Assembly: GCA_030612305.1 (NCBI GenBank)
Contig: JAUWOG010000101.1
Coordinates: 1-7,622, forward strand
Direction: 5' to 3'
DNA: 7,622 bases
From: Armatimonadota bacterium
GTDB taxonomy: Bacteria > Armatimonadota > Zipacnadia > Zipacnadales > UBA11051
Part shown: one piece after another, positions 1 to 5,537 of the stretch
Numbering within the stretch: position 1 is the first letter of the stretch
Layout: each line of letters opens with the position of its first letter
Notes under the pieces: model-generated
The model's input: only the letters and a program-made list of their open reading frames with translations
What the model was told of the DNA's origin: nothing
The model's database searches: none
Program-made: the position numbers and the translations under genes

Positions 1-2
1 AC

Positions 3-1019
3 AACTACGACCTGGCTGCTCAGATCGCGCGGCGGCTCTTGCGCCGGCATCCCAGCAGCGCCGAGGCGCCCGAGGCGATGGGTGATATTGCCGCGGCTCG
101 CACCGGTCATGATGCGGCCGTCGAGTGGTATGAACTCGCGCTCCGGCTTCAGACCAGCCAGCGTGTGGTGACCAAACTCGGCGCGCAGAGAGGTATGATC
201 GCTGCCGGCGAAGCCGTGTCGCCTGAGGCGGAGGAGGTCGAGGAGGAGCAACGCTCGCGGCGACACCACCAGATCATTGCGGCGATCGCCGGCGGCGCGA
301 TACTTCTCGTATTCGCACTGCTTCTGGTCTCCGCATTGCGGCATGAGCCGACGCCGTCAGAGGAACGGGGCACGTGGCAGGCGCGGCGCCCGGCGGCAAC
401 GAGAGGCAGACAGGCCGGCGGCTCTTCGGAGGGTCGGGTCCAGTCCCCGGCTGCACCGAGCAGGTCGCGCGCTACGCCGTCGGCTCCCGGCGGTCGCTCC
501 CAGGGCAGACCGGCCCCGACATGGGCACCGGCCGAGCAGCCGCAGGGAAACCTCCCGCCCGTCCACATCACCCGCGACATTGACGCCCCGCTCAGTGACA
601 GGGACCGCAGCCTGCTCTTCGCCCTCGGGGCCCTGACATGGCCCGGCGGCGACAAGCTCTCCGGAAACCTCAACGCCATGGTTGACCCCTTCACCGGCTA
701 CGCCTTCGTGACCCTCATGTTCCCCAGATCCATCAAGCCCGCACAGTGGACCAACACGGCCATCACCATGTCGTACCGCATCGCGGTGGCCGCTATGAAA
801 CACGATGACAGCATCCGCTCGCTGACTGTGAGGATCATCACACCCATCAAGGTGGGCGAGGAGGAGGTCGTCATGACGCTCTTCCGGGGCAATACCAACC
901 GCGAAGCGATCGAGCGCTTTCTCGATGTTGATGTACAGCCCGACCTCCAAGAGATCTGGGAAAAGGTGTTCGCGACTACCTGGTGGAATCCCTCAGCCTC
1001 GGAGGAGCCCCCCGGATAG
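3..1019 (+). CDS. TPR-like single-pass membrane protein, 5'-partial, unknown function
   Basis: The frame is open to the left window edge, so the true start lies outside; 338 residues are visible. Residues 1-50 read as the end of a TPR-like helical repeat (AEAPEAMGDIAAARTGHDAA, then a WYELALRL helix). An acidic stretch (about 73-82) and a basic RSRRHH patch precede one hydrophobic membrane segment at about 91-112. Next comes a low-complexity linker rich in Pro, Ser, Arg and Gly (about 113-185), then a compact domain (about 186-330) with mixed strand and helix character and a conspicuous TTWW near its end. The basic residues before the membrane segment predict a cytoplasmic N-terminus and an exported C-terminal domain. 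I do not recognise the C-terminal domain. It converges on the M28 peptidase gene with a 33-base gap, so the two are separate transcription units. The TPR-like call is moderate because only about one repeat is visible. Confidence 0.75.
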   Translation, partial: NYDLAAQIARRLLRRHPSSAEAPEAMGDIAAARTGHDAAVEWYELALRLQTSQRVVTKLGAQRGMIAAGEAVSPEAEEVEEEQRSRRHHQIIAAIAGGAILLVFALLLVSALRHEPTPSEERGTWQARRPAATRGRQAGGSSEGRVQSPAAPSRSRATPSAPGGRSQGRPAPTWAPAEQPQGNLPPVHITRDIDAPLSDRDRSLLFALGALTWPGGDKLSGNLNAMVDPFTGYAFVTLMFPRSIKPAQWTNTAITMSYRIAVAAMKHDDSIRSLTVRIITPIKVGEEEVVMTLFRGNTNREAIERFLDVDVQPDLQEIWEKVFATTWWNPSASEEPPG

Positions 1020-1052
1020 CGACTTCGGGGACCCGCTCCCAGCCGGCACACG

Positions 1053-1988
1053 TCACAATCCTTCCCGGTCCACCGTCAGAATCGCCGCCAGCGATGCCTG
1101 TATCGCCAGCGCAGCGTTCTCGATGTCCACACCCTCCGGCACATCCGTCTCGGCATGGTAGTGGCGGTGCGCATAGGGGTGGGAGCCCAGGTTCATTATC
1201 GCGGCAGGGAATCCGGCCTTGACGAAGGAGCCGTCATCATCGCCCGGTCCCGGCCGCTCGACGATCTTCTGCTCCAGCGGAATGTCGTAGCTCTCGATGA
1301 TTTCGCTCTGCAACTCAGCCAGCGCCTTCCCCTCCGGCGTCGTGTAGAGCGTCACATTCGTCAGCCGCCCCGCTGCGACCATCTCATCCGACTTGCCGCC
1401 GACGGAGTCGATATTCAACACCGCGATGATATTGTCGCCGCGCTCCTTGGCTCCCTCGGCAGCAGTGACACTCGTCCACGGACCGTGTTCCTCATTGCAG
1501 TACAGGAACCAGATTGAGCGGTTCGTCTCACAGTCGGCCAACAGGCGCGCCATCTCCATGTTCCCGACGGTCCCGACCGCATTGTCGCACGCGCCCGGAG
1601 AATCCACCCAGCTCTGCGAGTCCTTGTGCGAGACGACCACGATTATCTCATCCGGGTGCGTCGTGCCGGTCTTCTTCGCGTACAGATTGTAGGCAGTGTA
1701 CCAGGGGTCCTCAGCTTCCGGCGACGAGTACTGCGAAGACAGCGGCTTGGATATGTCGCGCCCGAGAGCCTGCACCTCCACCGGCTCCGCCTCCACCTCA
1801 TACCCGCAGCTCTCCAGTTGCGCGGTGATGAAGTCATCCGCCTCATGCAACGTGCTCTTCTCATGTCCGGGCACTGTGTAGTTGACCTTGCGAAATGGCA
1901 GCGGGTCCTTCGCCAGGTAGAACAGGTTGTCGCTCATGCGCTGGCGGTCAATCCTGGCGATGAACGCAGTGATCCCATCATTGTCCAT
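1053..1988 (-). CDS. M28 family zinc metallopeptidase, cytosolic
   Basis: This 311-residue protein has the M28 (aminopeptidase Y/PepS-like) fold signature. A di-zinc site removes amino acids from peptides in this family. Candidate ligands by pattern are His121 in SHKD (with Asp123), Asp135 in SPGACDNAVG as the bridging Asp, Glu166/Glu167 in CNEEHG as base and ligand, Asp194 in NIDSVGG and His278 in HYHAETD. Spacing is close to that of Streptomyces griseus aminopeptidase. No signal peptide or membrane segment is seen, so it should act in the cytoplasm, unlike many secreted M28 enzymes. The ATG start is supported by AGGA nine bases upstream (1998-2001). It lies 62 bases after the isomerase-like gene on the same strand and is probably co-transcribed. 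The substrate cannot be told; carboxypeptidase or amidohydrolase activity on a small conjugate is possible. Confidence 0.88.
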   Translation of the reverse strand: MDNDGITAFIARIDRQRMSDNLFYLAKDPLPFRKVNYTVPGHEKSTLHEADDFITAQLESCGYEVEAEPVEVQALGRDISKPLSSQYSSPEAEDPWYTAYNLYAKKTGTTHPDEIIVVVSHKDSQSWVDSPGACDNAVGTVGNMEMARLLADCETNRSIWFLYCNEEHGPWTSVTAAEGAKERGDNIIAVLNIDSVGGKSDEMVAAGRLTNVTLYTTPEGKALAELQSEIIESYDIPLEQKIVERPGPGDDDGSFVKAGFPAAIMNLGSHPYAHRHYHAETDVPEGVDIENAALAIQASLAAILTVDREGL

Positions 1989-2050
1989 AATCCATCATCC
2001 TATCCGACAATATGTGTGCTGGCGCAAGTAACGGGCGACGCGACTGGGCG

Positions 2051-2893
2051 CTACAGGCTCCGCAAGAAGTCAACGGCCCTCTTGATATCGCCGACGGGGT
2101 CGCCGCCGGTCTCGCGCTCGATGGCGAAGTACCCATCATAGCCGTTGTCAAGCAGGTATCCGGTATAGCGGGGCCAATCCACCCAGCCCGTACCGAGCGG
2201 CACCTCCTCGCGCGTCCCGTCATCGTGTACCAGGGCATCCTTGGCGTGCGTGTGTACGATGACATCGGCCATTGCGAGAGCGCCCTCATTCGGCTGGTAT
2301 TTCTCAATCCACTTCAGCTTGTCGTACGGCTCGCCGAGGTCCTGCGCGTAGTGAGCCGGCCACAGGATCATGTTGGCCGGATCCCAGTTGATGCGGATAT
2401 AATCACTCCCGACGGTGTCAATGAGGCGCCGCAGCACGTATGCCGGCTCCGGTCCGGTCTCGATGGCGAGACGGACGCCGGTTCTCTCCCCATGCTCGGC
2501 AAGCATTCCCATGCCGTCGAGGAAGCGCTGCCATTCGGGCTGCTTGGGGTCTTCGGGCATGATGCCACAATGCCCCTGCCAGATATCCGTCCCCAGATCC
2601 GCGGAGAGCTCCATGATGCGCCCGCCCCACGCGATGTTCTCCTCCCAGTCCTCTTCCTCGCCCAGGTCAACGCCGCCGCCCCAGGCCGACACCGCCGATA
2701 TCTCCAGCCCCAGTGACGCGATATGATCGGCCAGGTGCTTGCGTGCCGGCCCATCGAGGTCCTCAGGCCGGAAACCCTCCGCAGTCACGCTCAGGTGTAT
2801 CCCCGGCACTCCCATGTCGGCTACGACTTTCATTCCCTCATAGTAGTCCATGCGCAAGTTGCTCAGCATTACGGCGATCTTCAAATTGGCCAT
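2051..2893 (-). CDS. Sugar phosphate isomerase/epimerase-like TIM barrel (xylose isomerase-like, AP endonuclase 2 superfamily)
   Basis: This 280-residue protein matches the length and layout of xylose-isomerase-like TIM-barrel proteins (IolE/IolI/Hyi-type superfamily). These use a divalent metal to interconvert keto- and aldo-sugars, inosose or hydroxypyruvate. Expected metal ligands are visible in order: Glu145 in AIETGPE, Asp171 in NWDPAN, His214/His216 in VHTHAKD and Glu259 in AIERET. The N-terminal strand KIAVMLSNLRMDYYEGM and the GVPGIHL strand fit the first barrel strands. No signal peptide is seen, so it is cytoplasmic. The ATG has a strong Shine-Dalgarno sequence. It is first in a minus-strand pair with the M28 peptidase and diverges from the serine protease gene. 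The exact substrate is not recognisable, and these proteins are often over-annotated. Confidence 0.88.
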   Translation of the reverse strand: MANLKIAVMLSNLRMDYYEGMKVVADMGVPGIHLSVTAEGFRPEDLDGPARKHLADHIASLGLEISAVSAWGGGVDLGEEEDWEENIAWGGRIMELSADLGTDIWQGHCGIMPEDPKQPEWQRFLDGMGMLAEHGERTGVRLAIETGPEPAYVLRRLIDTVGSDYIRINWDPANMILWPAHYAQDLGEPYDKLKWIEKYQPNEGALAMADVIVHTHAKDALVHDDGTREEVPLGTGWVDWPRYTGYLLDNGYDGYFAIERETGGDPVGDIKRAVDFLRSL

Positions 2894-2900
2894 TTGTGGC

Positions 2901-2905
2901 CCTCC
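2901..2905 (-). promoter_or_regulatory. Ribosome binding site of the isomerase-like gene
   Basis: The minus strand reads GGAGG here, part of GGAGGG, with seven bases before the ATG at 2893. This near-ideal Shine-Dalgarno sequence fixes the start and predicts efficient translation. Confidence 0.8.
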
Positions 2906-3032
2906 GACACATTAGTTTGTCACTACGCTGAGCGCACATTTCGCCGCCCGATACAGATACCCTTCGTCCACCCCAACATGCTGGAGGAAATCACCGGCAT
3001 GTCTCGGCGCACCACCTCACTGGTCCACCGAC

Positions 3033-3068
3033 AATTGCACGCACTGCCCCGACTGCGCTATAATTGCA
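3033..3068 (+). repeat. Direct repeat AATTGCA overlapping the -35 and -10 boxes
   Basis: AATTGCA occurs at 3033-3039 and again at 3062-3068, 29 bases apart. The first copy covers most of the -35 box and the second overlaps the end of the -10 box. Part of the similarity may simply reflect promoter sequence, but the identical seven bases at nearly the same spacing as the inverted repeat make an operator possible. Confidence 0.35.
3035..3064 (+). promoter_or_regulatory. Sigma70-type promoter for the serine protease gene
   Basis: A -35 box TTGCAC (3035-3040; four of six matches to TTGACA) is followed by an 18-base spacer and a perfect TATAAT -10 box (3059-3064). Transcription would begin near 3071, giving a leader of about 60 bases before the GTG at 3131. 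In such GC-rich DNA a perfect TATAAT with a good -35 at this spacing is unlikely to be chance. Short repeats overlap both boxes (see the separate repeat entries), which suggests regulation. I find no comparably clear promoter for the divergent minus-strand gene. Confidence 0.65.
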
Positions 3069-3078
3069 TCAGGCAGTG
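3042..3078. repeat. Inverted repeat CACTGCC/GGCAGTG flanking the -10 box
   Basis: CACTGCC at 3042-3048 is matched by its exact reverse complement GGCAGTG at 3072-3078, with 23 bases between. The centres are 30 bases apart, about three helical turns, placing one arm in the promoter spacer and the other at the predicted transcription start. It could be a split operator or could form a leader structure; the binding factor is unknown. Confidence 0.4.
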
Positions 3079-3121
3079 TTCGTTGTCGCGGGTGCCAGCC
3101 CTGTCCCCACGGAATGTGAGC

Positions 3122-3126
3122 GGAGG
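3122..3126 (+). promoter_or_regulatory. Ribosome binding site of the serine protease gene
   Basis: GGAGG, extended to GGAGGTGA at 3122-3129, sits four bases before GTG 3131 and ten bases before a second in-frame GTG at 3137. It decides that translation begins here, just before a signal peptide, rather than at upstream codons in the same open frame. Confidence 0.75.
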
Positions 3127-3130
3127 TGAC

Positions 3131-4618
3131 GTGCCGGTGTTCCACAGTAGATTGCTGACAGGCGTAGTCATAGCCGCGGTCGTGCTATCTCTGACTGCAG
3201 TGATGGCTGCTGCGCAGGCGGACGGGGCATTCAACCTGAGCCCTGAAACCGTGCAGAGGATAGACAACAGCGTGGTGTACATTCACGCTGAGTGGAAGGG
3301 CCCTGAGGGCGCAATACGGGACGCCTGGGGGACCGGCTTCTTCATCGGTGAGCACGAGATACTGACCAACTACCATGTCATCGCCGATGCCATGGACCGG
3401 CCCGGACGCAGAATCACGATCCGCACTCATTCCGGGACTGCCGACACCGAGCGCTACGAGGTTTACGTGAACCCCGAAGGAACGGACAAAGAGCTCGACC
3501 TGGCGATACTGACGGTCCGCCATACCCCCAAGGGCGGCGACCATCTTGAGATTAGCGCCATCGAGCCCGCCAAGAACCAAGCGGTACTTGGCTTCGGCTT
3601 CCCGATGGGCGACATCTTTGACTCAAGCCACCAGGGCCCCGGAGTCGCGCTCCGCCGAGGCTACATCAGTCGCATCACCGAGAAGGGCCGCACCATCGAA
3701 GCGGACATGAACATAGACCACGGCATGAGCGGCGGGCCGGCGACCAACAGCGACGGCCTCGTCATAGGCATTGTCAATGCCATGGGCGGCTCATCGGATA
3801 ATCCCACCGCCTTTGCCTTCCTCATCTCGGCGGACACGATCCTCCAGTTTCTCAAGTCCAGGGGCAGCCAGGTCGTCGCCGCCAAGCCGGTCGCTGACAA
3901 GCCTGCCGCCGAGGATACGGTCTCCGCGCCGCCACCCGGCGAAAAGATCCTGCGTTCCTTCTTCTCCCTGGGCAAGGAGCTGCGAGTTGGCACTCTCATC
4001 GGCAGCCTGCTGCAAAGCAACGCCGAGAAGGCGGTCGAAGAGAACGCCGATAAGGAAGGCGACAAGCAACCCGAGACGGAACCCGGTGCCGGAATTGACC
4101 AGTCCCTCCTCCAGATGGCCCGGCAGAATGCCGACAGCACCGTGGCATACCTGCGGGAACTGAAAGCGCCGGAGGCACTCGTGACCAAGGGGGAGGGTAT
4201 CAGGAAGCTGATTGAGGCCGCCGAAGACATGCCGCACTTGGCCGCCCTGTCAAAGCAACTCGAGGATGAATGTGACGAATGGGTCCTGTCGAGTGTCGCC
4301 GACAACCTCGAAAAGCTCAACTACCATTTCGGAGCATGGGTGCTGGAGATGAAGCTGGGCGGCGTGCTCATAGATGCGGCCAAGGACCGCGAAACCTGCC
4401 GCATGTTCGTGACCGCCGCAGAGATGCAGAAGACGCCGGATGCTGTGCTCGAACCGCTGAAGGAGATCCAGGCGGCGCTCATCGAAATCGAAGAGAACCG
4501 CTCGATGGCTGGTAAGGAGATCGTCTCCAAACATGCCGACAGCATCATCGCAGTCGGCTTCCTTGGTCCCGGCCCTCCCGACACGGATGCTGGAAACGAC
4601 GACGGTGGTGAAGGCTGA
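3131..4618 (+). CDS. Exported trypsin-fold serine protease (DegP/S1C-like) without PDZ, with a helical C-terminal domain
   Basis: The 495-residue protein starts with a Sec signal peptide: a short basic N-region, a hydrophobic core at about 9-26 and a likely cleavage after AAAQA near residue 30. A trypsin-2/DegP-like protease domain spans about 40-245, with the triad His82 (TNYHVI), Asp123 (ELDLAIL) and Ser200 (HGMSGGPA). A Pro/Ala linker (about 250-270) leads to a region of about 200 residues that looks largely helical (about 272-475). The acidic, Gly-rich end is DAGNDDGGEG. No PDZ domain, the usual DegP/HtrA regulatory module, is visible. It should act in the periplasm or at the envelope, in protein quality control or specific cleavage. 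GTG 3131 is chosen because the Shine-Dalgarno sequence and promoter lie just upstream; GTG 3137 is the alternative. The open frame reaches back to 2723, but that part overlaps the promoter and the divergent gene. The substrate is unknown. Confidence 0.87.
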   Translation: MPVFHSRLLTGVVIAAVVLSLTAVMAAAQADGAFNLSPETVQRIDNSVVYIHAEWKGPEGAIRDAWGTGFFIGEHEILTNYHVIADAMDRPGRRITIRTHSGTADTERYEVYVNPEGTDKELDLAILTVRHTPKGGDHLEISAIEPAKNQAVLGFGFPMGDIFDSSHQGPGVALRRGYISRITEKGRTIEADMNIDHGMSGGPATNSDGLVIGIVNAMGGSSDNPTAFAFLISADTILQFLKSRGSQVVAAKPVADKPAAEDTVSAPPPGEKILRSFFSLGKELRVGTLIGSLLQSNAEKAVEENADKEGDKQPETEPGAGIDQSLLQMARQNADSTVAYLRELKAPEALVTKGEGIRKLIEAAEDMPHLAALSKQLEDECDEWVLSSVADNLEKLNYHFGAWVLEMKLGGVLIDAAKDRETCRMFVTAAEMQKTPDAVLEPLKEIQAALIEIEENRSMAGKEIVSKHADSIIAVGFLGPGPPDTDAGNDDGGEG

Positions 4619-4630
4619 CCAGTCGAGGCC

Positions 4631-4650
4631 GCGAGCCACACCACGCTCGC
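4631..4650 (+). terminator. Possible weak terminator or mRNA hairpin after the protease gene
   Basis: GCGAGC (4631-4636) and GCTCGC (4645-4650) form a perfect six-base-pair GC-rich stem with an eight-base loop, 13 bases after the protease stop. CTGTTCT follows, which is only moderately T-rich. It may attenuate rather than stop transcription into the GntR gene. Confidence 0.3.
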
Positions 4651-4709
4651 CTGTTCTGATACCAGGAAAGCTCCCGACACGGCCACATTCGGTTGACGGA
4701 GTGGACTAC

Positions 4710-4713
4710 GGAG
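4710..4713 (+). promoter_or_regulatory. Ribosome binding site deciding the start of the GntR regulator
   Basis: GGAG at 4710-4713 lies six bases before ATG 4720 and directly abuts ATG 4714. This favours 4720 as the start over ATG 4714 and the upstream in-frame TTG at 4693. Confidence 0.55.
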
Positions 4714-4719
4714 ATGCAG

Positions 4720-5496
4720 ATGGAGTTCAATCAGGTCGGAAAGCCGCGCCGGGACGCCAAGGTCCCCCTCTACGCGCAGATAATGGACAGTTTCTCCGAC
4801 GCCATCCGCAAGGGCACGTTGCGTTCCGGAGACCGGCTGCCTGCTCAGCCGGAACTCGCCGAGTACCTCGGCGTCAGTCTGGCCCCGGTAAAGCAGGCTC
4901 TCGGCGAGCTCGAGAAACAGGGCATCGTCATGCGCCGCCAGGGCCTTGGCACCTTCATCAGGGATATCACCCCGGTGCGCGAGGAGTGGATACAGTACAC
5001 CAGGATCCCCTGGTTTCACCGCGAGATGGCTGAGCGAGGCCTCAAACCATCCTCACAGGTCTTGAGGCTGCACGAGATCAATGCCGGCGATGACGCTCAA
5101 GTTCAGGAGGAACTGAAGCTGCAGCCGACGGACAAGGTCGTCCTGCTCAAGCGGGTGCGCCTCGCCGACGACACGCCCCTCACTGTCCAATCCGCCTACC
5201 TCATCTCGGATCGCGTCGAGGGCCTTGTCGAGCGCGGCGTCGGCATCGAGGACTCCATCACCGATATCCTGCGCGATGAGCACGGCCTCACCATCGCCGC
5301 CGCACAGCAGCGCATTACCGCCGCCGGCGCTACCCCCGAGGACACACGCTACCTCAACATAGCCGAAGGCAGCCCGCTGCTGCTCATCGAGCGCACTTCG
5401 TACCTCGAGAACGGCGAGCCGCTGGAGTTCATTCGCGACCGCCGCCACCCCTCATGGACATTCACCGTCTGGCTCAGCCGCCAGAACGACCGCTGA
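4720..5496 (+). CDS. GntR family transcriptional regulator, HutC/UTRA subfamily
   Basis: The 258-residue protein has an N-terminal winged helix-turn-helix at about 14-82. Its signatures are PLYAQIMDSF, SGDRLPAQPELAEYLGVS and the wing RRQGLGTFI. A UTRA ligand-binding domain follows at about 95-250, ending in the family pattern ERTSYLENGEPLEF, a basic RDRRHPSWTF and WLSR. HutC-type regulators usually bind an operator as dimers and release it on binding a small metabolite such as a sugar phosphate, amino-sugar or histidine derivative. The ligand is not readable here. The recognition-helix region reads GVSLAPVKQAL rather than the common GVSR-TVRQAL, so its operator may be atypical. It lies 101 bases after the protease gene on the same strand and could share its promoter; no clear promoter of its own is seen. 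Control of the divergent 2894-3130 region is plausible but unproven. It converges on lnt with a 41-base gap. Confidence 0.92.
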   Translation: MEFNQVGKPRRDAKVPLYAQIMDSFSDAIRKGTLRSGDRLPAQPELAEYLGVSLAPVKQALGELEKQGIVMRRQGLGTFIRDITPVREEWIQYTRIPWFHREMAERGLKPSSQVLRLHEINAGDDAQVQEELKLQPTDKVVLLKRVRLADDTPLTVQSAYLISDRVEGLVERGVGIEDSITDILRDEHGLTIAAAQQRITAAGATPEDTRYLNIAEGSPLLLIERTSYLENGEPLEFIRDRRHPSWTFTVWLSRQNDR

Positions 5497-5537
5497 GACC
5501 ACTCGCCGGCGCCCTATGGGCTCACAAATCTGCATAA

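Larger units (their letters stand above)
2894..3130. other. Divergent intergenic control region
   Basis: These 237 bases separate the divergently transcribed isomerase-like and serine protease genes. The right half holds the rightward promoter and its repeats. In the left half I find only the isomerase ribosome site and no convincing -35/-10 pair on the minus strand, so that promoter is unlocated. The region is less GC-rich around 2906-2960 and 3031-3080, as expected for a control region. Confidence 0.6.

Noticed and set aside
149..694. Minus-strand open frame opposite the TPR-like gene
   Set aside because: The translation is Arg/Ser/Cys-rich low complexity with no ribosome site seen; the plus-strand frame has a membrane segment and a folded domain.
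1020..1052. Terminator between the convergent TPR-like and M28 genes
   Set aside because: CGGG-GA-CCCG has a loop too small to fold well and no T-tract.
2926..2934. CGCTGAGCG palindrome upstream of the isomerase-like gene
   Set aside because: The arms are only four bases long and GC-rich; chance is likely.
3019..3025. ACTGGTC, resembling half of a DasR/NagR-type GntR operator
   Set aside because: The other half of the palindrome (GACCAGT) is absent, so a seven-base match is not enough.
2723..3130. Upstream extension of the serine protease frame
   Set aside because: It overlaps the divergent isomerase gene and contains the promoter. The Shine-Dalgarno sequence plus signal peptide place the start at 3131 or 3137.
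3661..4320. Minus-strand open frame opposite the serine protease
   Set aside because: It is Ser/Arg-rich shadow sequence antisense to a gene with an intact catalytic triad.
4321..5019. Minus-strand open frame spanning the protease end and the GntR gene start
   Set aside because: It crosses two real genes and their spacer antisense, with no recognisable domain.
5497..5537. Terminator between the convergent GntR and lnt genes
   Set aside because: Only a four-base-pair stem (GCCC-TAT-GGGC) without a T-tract is present.
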